From assembly GCA_945910005.1 (NCBI GenBank), contig OX246739.1, forward strand, positions 10,452,292 to 10,516,291: a stretch of 64,000 nucleotides of DNA. The letters are read 5' to 3'. The notes under the pieces are model-generated. The model did not search any database. It saw only the letters and a list, made by a program, of their open reading frames with translations, and was not told the origin of the DNA. Below are positions 34,315-48,386 of this stretch, piece by piece. How positions within the stretch are numbered: position 1 is the stretch's first letter; each line of letters opens with the position of its first letter. The DNA comes from Isoperla grammatica. Taxonomy: Eukaryota; Arthropoda; Insecta; Plecoptera; Perlodidae. The position numbers were made by a program, and so were the translations under genes.

Positions 34315-34397
34315 GTGAGTGAGTGAGTGAGTGAGTGAGTGAGTGGGTGAGTGAGTGAGTGAGTGAGTGAGTGAGTGAGTGAGTGAGTGAGTGAGTG
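34315..34397 (+). repeat. (GAGT)n microsatellite in left TIR
   Basis: About 20 units of GAGT with one GGGT variant; mirrored as (CACT)n at 40540-40617. 34441-35307 holds no recognised feature. Confidence 0.9.
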
Positions 34398-35307
34398 GCA
34401 GAGTTGTGTTCAATGTTTGATTACAATGACGGTGACGATGAAGTGTTATTCAATGTAATATATACTGAAATGAGATAATAGTTGTTTACTTACATTAACT
34501 CTTCATATTGTAATATGATCAGTTTTCGACTCTAACGCATACCAAAGGTCAAATCATGACTTTGAAAATCACTTATCATTTTTATATTGCATGTGAATAA
34601 GATACCATTAAAAATGTAGCAACAAAAAAATATATAAATAAAAATAATGATGGTGAATTAAAATCCACATAACAATTAAGTAAATACTTAAGAGCGCACT
34701 CCCCGGCTGTATTTGCAGTCGTCCACGTTTAGAACCATAACTTCTTAATGATTAGAGCTATTAACTTGAATGTTTTTGCATTATTTAGAAGAAGATTGCC
34801 TTTAGTCAGATAAGGTTTTACATTTTTTATATATCACCCCCCATTGGAATAAGATTACTCCAAACATGCAGTCATTTATAATAAAATATATCATTCCAAA
34901 TAAAAATCGGTGAGCATAACTGTGCCGATGTAATCTTCGTGTATTCAAATATAAAGTTTGGTGAAGATACACGCAAAACATCGCCTGTAATCGTTTGAGA
35001 TGTACGGCTATTCGCAGTCATATTTGGCGTATTTTCTGTCGAGTTAGTCGAGTTCGGCTACCGGCTAGTCTCTCGACCTAGCGGCTGCCTGTCCGAGCAG
35101 CGAACGAAGCCTGGCGGGGCGGAGCTAGAGACTGTGCCTTCGAGAGTGGTGGGGGGAACACGCGAGCGTGGAACGTGCGAGTGACACATTGCCCGCGATG
35201 TATCATCGATTGCGTTACGGAAAAGTGAAAAATTAATCTATTATAATTATTGTGAACTGTGAAGTGTTGAGTGAAGTGTGAAGTGAAGTGTGTGTCTATG
35301 CGTAACG

Positions 35308-35972
35308 ATGGAAGTGGCAAGAAAACCAGAAAGGAAAAAAACAGGCTTGTATCTAAGTGCGCATAGGAAACGCCGCAGTGGCAAAAACAATCCTTTCAGA
35401 ATATACCAGCAACGAAAGTAAGTACTCAATTTGTTGACTATTACATTGATTATAAATCCACTTAGTTCTGTGCTTAAAATCAATATAAAAATGTAAAACG
35501 CAATGTAGCACATGGCTAACCTGGAGCTACACAAAAGCAATGCCACACGCTATATTATATCCTACGCAGTTAATTTGTGAATGTATTACTAATTAATAAT
35601 TATTCATTTTGCAAAACGCAAATGTGTGTGGTAATAGGCTATAATTACCAGCCGTACTCTCCGCCGCCAATATTTAGAATTCTGGGCCCAGATTCACAAA
35701 GGTGCCTAAGTGCTAAGACGTCCTAGTTTAGGCAAATCTTAGTGATATAAATCACCAATATGTCGTTCTGCAATGTTATAAAGATAAAATATAGTAAAAT
35801 ATGAACAATTTAACTAATAATATTTGATTTGTGAATGTGTATTAATACCTAGACATGATTTATCTTGATTTATCTAGCTAGGATTTGCCTAACTTAGGAC
35901 AACTTAGAGTTACGCATCTTTGTGAATCCAGGCCCAGGAGTATTCCCCCTGTGCAAATTTTGGTATCTCAAG

Positions 35973-36039
<67 letters not shown>

Positions 36040-36642
36040 TTGGGAAAAGGTTGTTTATTTTATATTTTATTATATTTCATATATCATATTTTATTATTCA
36101 TTTAAATGGTAACGTATGACGGTAGACTAAAGTCTGCCCATGTCCCTATGGGTGCAACTTATATCGCGTAGCGCGCCGACGTCACCAGAGTGCAACAATT
36201 GGTTCCCGACCGACCGAATGTCTATGATGTTTTGGGTGCGTGGGCAACTTTATGCCACAATATCTGTCAACAATGTTGTTTTTTCTTTATGTTTCTTACA
36301 TTTTTAGTTAGCCAATGTATAAATAATTTGATTTGGTGTGTGCCGGGTCCGGGTCCATATCCCAATAGGCCCCCTACACATAATGTGGTGTTATAACAAA
36401 GATAACGCACTGACTGTACATTAGGCGGGTTGTGATAATGGGTTGTTTGTAGATACGCAGACGCTCTTGCCAAAGAATTACATCTGGTCTCCGAGGACTG
36501 TTCCACTGTTATGATAAGAACGACCGATGACTCGATACTGGTTGTCTTTCAAATGAGGGAGTTTCGAACCCAGTATCTTTGTTCGAACCCTTTATCGGCA
36601 CGTGCGTATTGCGATCCAAAAGGCAATAAGTTTATTTCTTAA
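35308..36642 (+). CDS. Two-exon gene for a 99-aa basic protein, function unknown
   Basis: Exon 1 35308-35417 (ATG, 36 codons plus 2 nt, donor GTAAGT); exon 2 36453-36642 (acceptor GGTTGTTTGTAG, 1 nt plus 62 codons, TAA). The phases 2 and 1 fit, giving 99 aa. The N-terminal third is strongly basic (MEVARKPERKKTGLYLSAHR, then KRRSGKNN); the C-terminal part is mixed and contains two Cys (YLCSNPLSARAYCDPKGNKF). No signal peptide or membrane helix. I do not recognise the family. It lies inside the candidate YqaJ element on the same strand, 1.2 kb before the nuclease exons. Open frame without stops over 62 codons and the phase fit support it; chance is possible. Confidence 0.5.
35684..35935. mobile_element. 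MITE, 252 bp, GGGCC..GATTCACAAAG termini
   Basis: Left GGGCCCAGATTCACAAAGGT; right ATCTTTGTGAATCCAGGCCC. The homology continues inward (CCTAA..TTAGG segments). Its ends resemble those of the MITE at 8171-8746 (GGATTCACAAG). It lies in the intron of the 99-aa gene. Confidence 0.75.
35975..36038 (+). repeat. (ATCA)n microsatellite
   Basis: About 16 ATCA units just downstream of the MITE, within the same intron. Confidence 0.95.
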
Positions 36643-36877
36643 AAGTTAAAATAGATTGGCTCCAAATCAAGTAAATATAATCTTTTATTGTGACGTATAT
36701 AGTCTACAGAATACAGACAGATAATCTGTGGTAAGGGTTTGTATGATAAAATCATACTCGATGTTTATATTTTTAGGCCGTTTTCACACATCACGGTTTT
36801 TTGCCACATACGGCACGGTTACGGCTCCGTAAAGATCACGATTGTCACCCGTACCATACGGTTTGCCGAGTAACCAC

Positions 36878-37266
36878 GGCCGTACGCAGGCGGGGTTTTG
36901 GGGGTTCTACCCCCCCCCCCCCTCCCTCCCGAAATTACTCTTCTGCCAAGAAGACGAGAAAAACATATTTCAATATATGCCTGGGCCCTGTCGTATTCCG
37001 TTTTATAATAACACTACTCTAACAAAAACAAAAACACCATACTCTACATGCAACTTTCTACACCATACTTACTTAGGTGAGTGAAACACTTGTAATAACT
37101 AATATAACAAAACTAGAAAACGGAGTATTGTCGGCCCTTCCGCGCCCCCTCCCGCCAGTAGGGTACGGTACACTAAGTACTGTAGGGTACCGCAACAAAT
37201 CCAATTTTTTGATTTTTAAATTGTAATCCCCCCCCCCCCCCCCCAAATTATTTTCTGCGTACGGCC
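36878..37266. mobile_element. Element with 12-bp TIRs GGCCGTACGCAG and poly-C
   Basis: GGCCGTACGCAG at 36878-36889 and its exact complement at 37255-37266. Both are followed inward by G/C homopolymer runs. No coding region or clear duplication. Confidence 0.55.
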
Positions 37267-37805
37267 TTGATGACTACCATATTTTTTTCTTCTCCAGTTT
37301 GTGCTGGCAACTAAGAAGCCGAAGTCATGATTATATAATATGCTGCCGTACATGCAGACGCGTAGGAACGTCAAAAAGTGGGAGTTTGCCCCTACAGTAA
37401 GAGGATTCATCAATCAGTCGCTATCTCAGAATACTAGCCACGTATCATAGTTTACAGAAATGGCGTTTGGGGAAGAGCTTGAGTTGGAAAATGTATTTTT
37501 ATGATCATTTCATCGTAATAGTAAGGAGTCGGTTTGAAAGAATAATGAAAAATAAGTACCGTAAAACGTTAATTCATTAAGTAGGTAAATACAAATCTTA
37601 TATCTAGCACAAAGTATGATATGCATTGTCGTATAAATTGAAAAGTAATGCAGTAGATAAAAATACCAAATATTATTTAAATTATGACAACTGTGGATTG
37701 AAAATTGAAAACTTGCATACATGGTTTTCAACGCGATGGTTCACCGTTCACCACTCACGTCCACTCTCTGTCAGATAGAAATAACTATGTGCAAATATAT
37801 TTCAG

Positions 37806-38702
<897 letters not shown>

Positions 38703-39361
38703 TTCACTAATAATCTGGTACCTGATGCCTACAACAATGCAACAGCTAAATACGTACAATAATTTTTCATAGGAATCCCCGAGTGCACACTGCACACAAG
38801 CTTTACCATATACCACTCTTCCGAGAAAAAGGTGTGTTACCGTGTTCGGTGTTACGACATGTTTGAATAGTTGGGAAGGAATGTCCGGTGATGTTTCTTG
38901 GACACAACCCCATCCGCATTCGCCTTTACGACTGAGGAAACCCTCGGAAAAAACCTTCAGTCAGGATTGCAGATGATTGTAATCGAACCGGGACCTCCCG
39001 AATTAGAGCCTCGTGTGTCAACGCTGAGCCACCTCTATCGGTGCTAAAATAGTGTTTTATGTGATACTACTACATAGTATAGTAATGATGCATATTGTAA
39101 ACAAGTTCATTCATCATTGCAGCTAATTTTAGCCACCTGGCCGTGACGTATCATTTATTACGCATACTTGATGTTTAAATATTGTGCAGTGATAGTTTGG
39201 GTTCATACACGCGTATCTTCGAAAAGTTGACTAATTCTAATGGGATGTGTGAATTATGTTGAGTGCACAGCGCGCGATTAGTGTTTACACAAAGATAGTA
39301 ATGAAGCCTGCGAGTTGTTATCATTGTCTTACATGCATACTTCCCCTCATTTCCCCTACAG

Positions 39362-39442
39362 CGGTGGAATCCGCCGAAGTTAGGCGAGCAACTACGAGGA
39401 CTCGTCAAGGCCAACATCTCGACTCCGCCCACCATGCACTAA
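39362..39442 (+). CDS. Possible terminal exon (26 codons), unknown product
   Basis: After TTTCCCCTACAG the frame reads RWNPPKLGEQLRGLVKANIS and TPPTMH, then TAA. The composition is protein-like, but no partner exon was identified and the frame is short. Confidence 0.25.
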   Translation, partial: RWNPPKLGEQLRGLVKANISTPPTMH

Positions 39443-39673
39443 AACAGGCAGACTTCTTACCGGCTTCCTTCGCGAAGGAGTTGAGCCGGCCGGGAAGTCC
39501 GTTCTTAAGGTATTAATACCATAAACAACATAAACAATAGATTACTTGTCAGTAAATGAAATTGCAAAGATTCACATGAACCACAAGGGCATTGTTAAAC
39601 ATCTGCAAATTCAACCATTATTAAAATGTACACCGTTAAATACGGCACATAGAGTAGCCAACTTGAAAATAAA

Positions 39674-40440
39674 CTAGGAAAACGCTCTGTTTGACGCGTT
39701 GATAAGCGAGCGCGTCAATATCTACGAACTTTCTGGCGAAAAGATTTCAATGCTAATACAAACAACAATTAACAACAATTCAAGAATGCGCATTGCAAAA
39801 ATGTTTCTAATTTCCATAGCTATTATACTTCCCGACATTGTTGGATGCAGTGCAATGTGCGTTGCTAAGAATTTTCGCTGTCATGTTTTCGCCGCGGTCC
39901 GCCACCGTTACTAACAGTTATTGACAGCAATAGAAATGTAATTTCTGCCTCTTATACGTATCGGATCGCGTTTACATTAGTATATTCGTAACCGGACAAA
40001 AATTTACTATAACATAGCCACCTCACATTTTGCCGTAACTGTGTTTCAAAAATATATTTTCGAGTAACTTTTGTGTAACTTTGCCAATATTAATCAGATT
40101 GCCATAACATTAACATATTCGTGACTGGAAAAGTCCGTAGAAAAATCTGGCTATCTCACATTTTGCCGCCATTTTGTTTCAGAAAAATATTTTGCAGTAA
40201 CTATGGTGTAACTTTGTAACTTTTCAAACGATTTTGCCTCAAAACTATACACCTTCAATCCACATCGAGGCTTGTGGATGGTCCAAATTTCAAGTTGATC
40301 GGACTTTCCGTTCGACCGCTATCGACGGACATAAAAAAAAAAAAAAAAAAAACAACAAACAAACAAACAAACAAACAAACAAAAAAACAGAACGGAGTGC
40401 CATAAGAGTCAAGTGGAAACGCTCGCTTCGCTCGCTTAAT
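39674..40440 (-). mobile_element. Helitron-like family, copy B
   Basis: Reverse complement of copy A over its full length. The end CTAGG (39674-39678) is preceded by A on this strand, that is, T follows on the other. It carries a poly-A/(AAAC)n expansion at 40331-40385 where copy A has poly-T. It lies just inside the right TIR of the candidate YqaJ element. Confidence 0.65.
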
Positions 40441-41237
40441 AACAATAAAGATAGCATGGAAAACCCATTCACAATTAAACAACTATCGATCATTATCGTC
40501 ACCGTCATTGATATCAAACATTGAACACAACTCTGCCACTCACTCACTCACTCACTCACTCACTCACTCACTCACTCACTCACTCACTCACTCACTCACT
40601 CACTCACTCACTCACTATTTCGACATAGATTATTACATTATCTATCACCAAAGCTAAAAACAACATGTGTTTAATTTACGTGTGTTTACTAGCTTAATTT
40701 TTGGTGTTTTTTGTGATTCAAAATCGAGGGTATGTTAGTTTTTCTTCAATATTCCTAATAATTCGATAAAAGTTACAAAACAACAAAAGTGTGTTTTTAA
40801 ATTTCTACTCTTACCAATTAACATTATCTTGACGGGCCATCTCTGCGAAATGTCAATAGTCCTTCACCCTTGTCGAGTAGCCGAGCCGCATGGTGGGGGA
40901 AGAGCACGGCGGAGAAGTTTACCTGCCTCGGCGCAACCTTTCCCTGACATAGACTTTATGTGCAAATTTTCAGCTTTACATTCTTTTTTTCAAGGTAGAA
41001 TTCTATAATACACGGGCTATAAGTGACTGATAGGAAAACAAAGGAAGAATGGGAAGCGATAAAATGGGTTGTATTGAAAAATGAAGTAAATTGATTTCAC
41101 ACACTAATGGCTTTGATAACCAGTAGGTATAAGTTTTGTAAATGCACAAGAAAAAAAAATTAGGTAAATGTAATTTTTTACCGATCGGGCACACGGCAAG
41201 TAATGCGTCTCAAAATTAATAAATAAATTCGTATTTA

Positions 41238-41540
41238 TAGTCTACCCACTCAGTGACAAGACTGATTTTCAGTAGGGGACTTTAATTTAAAGCGACTAAA
41301 CCAACCCTGTAGGCTCCGAACACCATCGACAAGTGAGCGATAACCAATCAAAGATCGATATTTTTGATATATGAAACACATGAATCAGTGATTGGACAGT
41401 GCGAACACCTGTGGTCAGATCAACAAGGCTGATTCAGAAAAAATTTGAATTTATGGAGTGCTTCGTTGCAAGGACGGCTCCAAAGTCACCGTTTACTTAT
41501 TCCTAAGCCAAGAAGTGATGGAAATGAATCCATATTAGTC
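41238..41540 (-). mobile_element. tRNA-derived SINE, copy 3 (head lost)
   Basis: Runs from TCTACCCACTCAGTGAC to GAATCCATATTAG, matching the body of copy 1. The tRNA-like head is replaced by the foldback that begins at 41540. Confidence 0.78.
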
Positions 41541-41870
41541 AAAGATGCTTTATTATTTCAATTAGACCGTAAGTACCGTTCAATAATGCTACTGATTTTG
41601 CGCATTGTGATGCTGCAAGTGTTATTCTATGTCGTATATACTTAAAAAATCGTAATCTACGCATCGTTCGTTCTATGCATTTTTTGGTTTACATGTATTA
41701 TTTCTAGCTTTGTACCGACAAAAAATCATAGACCAAAGTATTTAGTAGATTATGATTTTTAAAGTATATCCAGATAGAAAATAGCATTCGCAGCATAACC
41801 GTGAACAAAATTAGTATCCACTGTTGAAAGGTATATATTACGGTGTACATGAAATAATAAAGCATCTTTG
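41540..41870. mobile_element. Foldback MITE, 331 bp
   Basis: CAAAGATGCTTTATTATTTC A at 41540-41560 is the exact complement of 41850-41870. The arms stay complementary inward for about 150 bp (for example ATCGTAATCTAC against GTAGATTATGAT). Confidence 0.8.
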
Positions 41871-42029
41871 AGACGCACTATTTGTTGCCATATGCCGGGT
41901 CGAAAATTTTTTTTTAAATATGTTCGATTATGTTTTACCACCAGGTTTCAATATCGGTTTGAACATGGATCTTTCTGACCATATTTTAGAAAACGTAAAA
42001 CGCGGGTGGAACCGCCTTAAAAAGCATCG

Positions 42030-42487
42030 GCCTAGGGCAGGAGGTGGATGGGTGACCGCTCTCCTCAGAAACCCTACTTACCGTTGGATAGAGCTGATTT
42101 CTTCCAATAATTCAAAAGTCCCGGGTTCAAATCCCGGTTCAGGCCGAATTTTTTTTTAACTTCTAATAAGGATTCAGTTCGATTATTTCTTGTCTTAGGA
42201 ATAAGTAAACGGTGACTTTGGAGCCGTCCTAGCAACGAGGCACTCAATAAATTCAAAGTTGTTCTGAATCAGCCTTGTTGATTCTGACATTTGTCTGCAG
42301 GTATACGCACAGTCCAATCACTGATTAATATGTATCGTATTTGAAATATAGATCTTTGATTGGTTATGGCTCACTCACCGATGGTGTTTGGAGCCTACAG
42401 GATTGGTTTAGTCGCTTTAAAATTAAAATCCCCCACTGCAAGTCTGTTTCGTTACTGAGTGGGTAGACTCTAAATGTGAATTTATTT
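42030..42487 (+). mobile_element. tRNA-derived SINE, copy 4
   Basis: Head with CCCGGGTTCAAATCCCGG (B box) at 42120-42137; body as in copy 1 through ACTGAGTGGGTAGACTCTAA. The upstream 42040-42060 TGGATGGGTGACCGCTCT resembles the internal promoter region of 5S rRNA, a weak hint of a 5S-tRNA hybrid head. Confidence 0.75.
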
Positions 42488-43805
42488 ATTTTTGTTGAAG
42501 GATTCAAAAGCTTGTGTAACAGCTTCGTTCTTCTTGGGTATTTCGTACGCATGGCTCATGAGCCTAGTTACTGTGGGACAACATTACCAGTAGTAAGTTA
42601 TAAATGTTGGGTCTCTAGTAAAGTCTGTCCGCTCATAGTAGAAACGAAACGTTTAGAGCTAATGGCCCATGTGTGTGTTTTTAATCATTGTAATCACCTT
42701 GTAAACCAAGACTTTCTAGAAAAACGTGGCTGCCAATTGCATGATAACGGAAGTCGAATGAATTTCATGTCACCCTTTGAAAGAAATAGAATTTCAATGA
42801 AATGACAACAGCGCGCTACCTGTTGACCCTTCAAACTTTATTTTACGGTATATTAGACAAACTTTGGTCATTACCTCTAAATGTTTCGTTTCTATTATGA
42901 GCGGTCAGGCTATATAATTAAGCGAGCGAAGCGAGCGTCTTCATTAGACCTTGACGGCACTTCAGCCTGTTTTTTTGTTTTTGTTTTGTTTTTTTGTTTT
43001 TATGTCTGTTGATAGCGGTCGAACGGCAAATCCGATCAACTTGAAATTTGGACCATCCACAAGCCTAAATGTGGATTGAAGGTGTATAGTTTGTGAGAAA
43101 ATCGTTTGAAAAGTTACAAAGTTACACCTTAGTCACTGCAAAAAAATTTTATGAACCAAAATGGCGGCAAAATCCCAAATAGCCATATGTTTACAAACAT
43201 TTTTCCGGTCACGATTATGTTCATCTTATGGCGATCTGATAAGCATTGGCAAAATTACACAAAAGTTACTCGAAAATATTTTTCTGAAACACAGAAACGG
43301 CGAAATGTGAGTTGGCATAATAAGCCCATAGTACATTTTTGTCCGGTCACGAATATATTAATTTAAACGCGATCCGATACGTATTAGAGGCAGAGATTAC
43401 ATTTTTATTGCTGTCAAAACGGTGGCGGACCTAGTCGAAAACATGACGACGAAAAATCTTATGGCGTATTCGACTGGTTGCACTGGACCGCACTCAGTGC
43501 GCACTGAGTGCACTGTCCGTATTCGACTGGTGAATCTAGTGCGCACTCAGTGCAATATTTCGTATTCGACTGGGCAGTTGCACTCCCAGAGTGCAGCACT
43601 GACCTGCACTCGGGGGTTGCGTTCCGTTACATGCTGGATGTACTGATCCAGTGCGCCAGCTTACTGGATGCATTCCGAAACATGCTGCCAGCGACTACTG
43701 AGCGTTCCCTTACTTGCTATCCCAGCATCTCCAGTGCACTGGAAGTACTGGCCCTTTTTCACGCAGTAGCCCCAGTAAAACTTGGAACTGTCATGGCGTC
43801 GCACC

Positions 43806-43836
<31 letters not shown>

Positions 43837-44476
43837 AGCGTCTTTATTTTTTTTTCTTTTACATACAAAATACAACTGCACTGGAATATGAACAAATACA
43901 TTAGGAAATAAAAATATTATGAAAAGAAAAAAAAAATGGGCGAATTTAAGTACATATGTACTTTTCTTACAATTAACCCTTCTTAAAATTACACTAAATG
44001 AAGTACATATAAAACTGACATTATTATATGATTATTCACACTTAAAAACTAGACATGTAAGGGTGAAGTACACTATACATTTTTTCTTTAAACATCTAAT
44101 TTTAAAATAGAGTTAAAGACTAAAGTTCAACTAAAAAAAAAAGAAAAGGAAGGTGAAAACAATACAAAGTACATTAGAATGATGGCATAGAAACTAGATG
44201 TGATATAATAGTTATGTATAAATATATAATCTTGATTCAAATCTAAACTAAAAGTAGCAGGGGAAAAAGTCACAAACAGGCCTACCGTATATTGGTAACA
44301 GAGAAAAACATGAATACTACATCACATTTCTTAATATATTAGCAATATAACATTAAGAGAGTATTAAAATATATTAAAAATAACCGTTTTTATCGATAGA
44401 TAATGAAATATAGCACTACAACAATGTAACACTACGAGAAGTATTTAATGTACATTAAATTGGGATGTGATTAAAA

Positions 44477-47320
44477 TTACAATATTTCAGATTTGTGTAG
44501 TAAGTATTTTTCTGTTTCTCTTTTAAATTTAATATAATTGTAGGAGCGATGGTTCTGTGGTAATGAGTTGTATATTTTGGATGCATTGTAAGTAAACGTT
44601 TTTCTGAACTGATTTGTTTGGTGGTGAAAAACTGCTAATTGTGATCGACTCCTTACATTGACCGAATGGAAATTACTTCTTAGTGGAATTTTGTTGAGTA
44701 AATATGTTGGTTCTCTATGAGCAATTATTTTATGGACTAAGCATGCTACGTGAAGCTCACGTCTCTCTTGTAGGCGAAGCATTTTAAGGGACTTATACGC
44801 TGGTGAAATGTGGTCATATTTACGTAAATTTTTTATGAAGCGAACACAAACAAGCATTTTGGCCTAATTGTAGTTTGTTCTTTTGATGTTGATTAAGGCA
44901 CGGCCCATATACCACATCTGCATAATCTATTTTCGAGAAAATCGTTGAGTTTATTAAAAGTTTCTTTACGTTTGTAGTAAGAAGTCCGTTGAAACGGTAT
45001 AAGTGTTTTAGCATGCCGAAAATCGATTGCATCAGTTTAGAGACATGGGCATCAAATTGCAAATTTTTGTCAAAAATAATACCAAGATTTTTTGCTTTTT
45101 CTACTAATGGAAGGGTTTCATTGTTTATAGTCAGCTTCAGTTCTCCTCCGTCTTTTGAGTTAATGTTTTTCTTATGGGGGCTAAAATAAAGGACAGTGGA
45201 CTTAGTAGGATTTAAAGAGAGGGCATGGTTTTCTGACTCCGCGTAAATTTGTTCTAAATCCGAGTTTATTTTAATTTGTGCTTCATGAATATCTTTAATT
45301 TGGAATGAATGTGTAAGTTGAATATCATCAGCGTATGACTGTGGCTTGCAATGTTGAAGTTTTTTTAACAGGTCAGAAGTGTAAATTGAGAAGAATAGAG
45401 GGCTTAATATTGCTCCCTGGGGTGTCCCCCTGCTGATTGTTCTCGGTTGGGAAATTTGCTGCTCTATTTTTACGGCTTGAGTCCTGTCTCTTAGAAAACT
45501 GCATATTAGTGATAAAGCAATGTGATCTAGCCCTATATATTTTAGCTTTGCTAGGAGTAGCTGATGACTTATGGTATCAAATGCTTTAGAGAAGTCTAAC
45601 ATTATCATTGCTGTGGCCTTCTTATCATCTTTAGCTTTTAAAATGTCATCAGTTATTGCTGTTAACGATGTTTTAGTACTGTAATGTGGTCTAAAACCAG
45701 ACTGATATGGGGGGATAATATCATTCATATAGCAATGGGCCGATAACTGATTTAAAATAATTTTTTCTAGAATTTTAGACATAAACGGAAGAATGCTTAT
45801 CGGCCTTAGTTCACTAAACGTTTTTGGATTTGAGATTTTCGGTATAGGCGTAATTAATGATTGCTTCCACAGTAGAGGAAAAGTACCAGCTATAATACTG
45901 TTATTTATAATCCCTGTTAGGTGGAGTAGGCAGAAAGGCAAAACCATTTTGACGACTCTTAGCGAGATGCCGTCTATTCCTATTGCATTTGATTTCAAGG
46001 AGTTAAAAATATTCAGAATGTCAGATGGCGTTACAATTTTAAAACTTAACTTATTTTCAACATTCGTGTGAGTATTGTTCAAGTAATAGGTAAGGGTGTC
46101 TTTATTGACGTCCTTTCTTGGTATGGAATCCAGAAAATGGTTATTCAATTCATCAGGTTTCGATAAATGTTTAGGCAGTGGACAATGATTTCCTCCATGT
46201 ATCTCTAATTGTTTTAGGGTTTCCCACGTATCTTTTCCGCTCTTATTAAGATTGTCTTCGAGAAATATTCGTTTTTCTTTTTTTATGCTAGCAGATAATT
46301 TATTTCGAATTATTTTGTATTTATCCCACTCGGAAGGTTGTTTTTTCTTATTCCAGTTGGCAAGTGCCTTCTTTTTATCTTTTATTAATACTTTAACGCT
46401 ATCCGTTATCCATGGAGCTTTGGGTTTAGATATTTTTTTTGTAAGCAAAGGGGCAAATTTGTTTAGTAAATGGTATATTAATTCATTTAAAATAACAACT
46501 TGCTGGTTTGGGTCATTGGTGCTTGCTATGCTATCCCAATCCATTTGTATTGCCTCGGCATTGAACTCTTCACTATTTATTGCTTTCATGTTTCTGTAGG
46601 TTTTAAAAACTGTCGGTATTGTGTGTTTTGGAGTGTTTAAATTGCAGATAATTAAGTGATGGTCAGATAATTCCTCATCTACTACATCCAATGTGCGTAT
46701 TAATTTGGGGTCATTTATAATAAATGGATCAATAGTGTCGCAGTAGATTCTGTTATTCTTGTAGGCGTTCTCACCATTTGGTGTAAGCTGAAACAGTCTA
46801 ATATTGATTCGAACATTTTTGTTCCGGGTAAGTCTCTGTTTAACAAGTTAATATTAATGTCGCCAAGTATTAAAATGTGATCAGATGTAGGAATAATTTG
46901 TGAGAGTACATTTACAAAACTGTCAAGAGCTTGAGGGTGTTTTGTGTAGTGTGGAATGTACATCACTCCTATCACGAAAGATACATTTTTTTGTTTAAAT
47001 TTGATCCAGAGGTGTTCAAGGCTAGTGTTTTCATTTTCGTGTCTTTCTATGCTTATATTTTTAATATTGAGACAAGTTTTGACACAAAATGCCACGCCTC
47101 CATAGCCATCATCTCTATCGCAGCGGATAAGTGAATAGTTTTCAATTTGCATGTGCTTATTTGGCAACTCAGGATTTAGCCATGTTTCTGAAATCGCTAA
47201 AATATCTATTTGGTGTTGCATTATCACTTCCCTAACTAGTTCGTATTTTGGAAATAGTGATCGAATGTTAATATGGGCAACTACCAAATTATTTGCCTTC
47301 TTTATATGTGAGATGGTCAT
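44477..47320 (-). pseudogene. LINE ORF2: APE endonuclease plus reverse transcriptase, two frameshifts
   Basis: The start at 47320 (MTISHIKKANNLVVAHINIR) enters the endonuclease domain: HINIRSLFPK, ISETWL, GYGGVAF, LGDININLL; the catalytic SDH occurs as ELSDHHLIIC just after frameshift 1 (about 46733, one base short). Reverse transcriptase motifs: LRPISILPFMSKILEK, QSGFRPHYSTK, LDFSKAFDTISH, RGTPQGAILSPLFFSIY, SYADDIQLTHS. Frameshift 2 is at about 44845, within GQNACL...RFIKNLRKYD; the C-terminus then runs to 44477. All catalytic residues are present, so only the two indels visibly disable it. It is placed in the CR1/Jockey assemblage by motif style; the exact clade needs a tree. Confidence 0.9.
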
Positions 47321-47563
47321 TGTTTTCTAAGTATAGTAAGAATCGTTTTTAATATTCTCTTATGTATAGCAACTTATAAAATACTTACACTTATAGGTAC
47401 AAACAATATGTTAGGAACTCGAGAGGAGTTTGGCCCTAACGAATATAGAAATACAAAATAAAATATATGTATAAAACTAAAAACTACAGTATTAACTATG
47501 TTATAACTAAAGAGCTAAGAATATAGGAACAGGCTCTATTGAGCAATACAACCGTGTTGTACT

Positions 47564-47790
47564 TCATTCCGCGTCCGCGGGTGTCAAGGAGCTGCGATTC
47601 AGTCTGAGAAGTCGTTCAACGTCGTTTCTGGTGGACACATTGAATATTCGCCCTTGAAAGTTGGCCTTGATTATCCCATCTCTTGTCCAGCAGTTGCGAA
47701 TACCAACAGCTTCCTTCACTTGGGACAAGAGTTCGTTTCTGGTCTGAGTCAGAGATTCATACCAGTGGCACGAAATATCGCTGGTTTGTC
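47564..47790 (-). pseudogene. LINE ORF1 C-terminal fragment
   Basis: SLTQTRNELLSQVKEAVGIR and NCWTRDGIIKANFQGRIFNV resemble the C-terminal domain of insect LINE ORF1 proteins (E.LT...N.LL..A......WTRNG.I.V). It fuses in frame to flanking Harbinger DNA upstream, so the longer open frame to 48082 is chimeric. Confidence 0.65.
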
Positions 47791-48386
47791 CAGAAACAAA
47801 CGAAGTAGTGAAATTAGTAGTGAACGACAATGAAAAGGAGCGTCTGGAGAAAGGTAAGAATGTTTTGTATATGCTATTGGACGTATATTTCTCTTGGCAG
47901 GGTGCAATTAGTGTAGGCCTAGGCTGACAGTTATAGCTTACGACTATTTTCGCGCCGTCTTCCATACTGTGCTCAGTGCTCTGCAGGTGGATGCTCGTTC
48001 CGTTTCTTAAGCCTACTGGCTCGCGCTGGCTCACGCCGGCGCTCACTGGGTCCCAGCAGTCCCAGCATGTAACGGAACGCAACCGGGTTAGGGGCCAGTG
48101 CGAGTTGTTCAGTGCGGCGATGAACGCGCAAAGTTTGAAATTTTGATAGTAGTGATGACGATATCGAACATATATTAGCTGTTATCAAGCCAAGAAATGA
48201 AAAGCCTAAAATATAAAGTTATATAAACAATGTTGTATCTCACTATTCCGATATGGAGGTAAGTGTTCGGTTGGTATGGTTGGGCCCTATGCCAAGCCCA
48301 GTTTATTACATGCCAAATTATGAAATTGAAAAACAACTCTATAACAGCTGATGTCGGCCTATCTAAATTGAATATCATCAACTTAC

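Larger units (their letters stand above)
43811..47790 (-). mobile_element. Non-LTR retrotransposon (CR1/Jockey-group, APE endonuclease)
   Basis: Minus-strand LINE: 3' end of ORF1 (stop at 47564), 240-bp spacer, ORF2, about 640-bp 3' UTR and a (TAT)n tail at 43811-43838. 5' truncated within ORF1. ORF2 has two single-base frameshifts only, so it is fairly recent. It has no RNase H domain. Confidence 0.85.

Noticed and set aside
39699..40524. Open frames of 71-96 codons (MISERVNIYELS..., MPQNYTPSIHIEA...)
   Set aside because: They fall inside a copy of the Helitron-like family and are recreated in the other copies with indels; no codon constraint is apparent.
47564..48082. 172-codon frame as a host gene
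   Set aside because: Its C-terminal part is LINE ORF1 and its N-terminal part is Harbinger inverted-repeat DNA, so it is a chimera across an insertion border.
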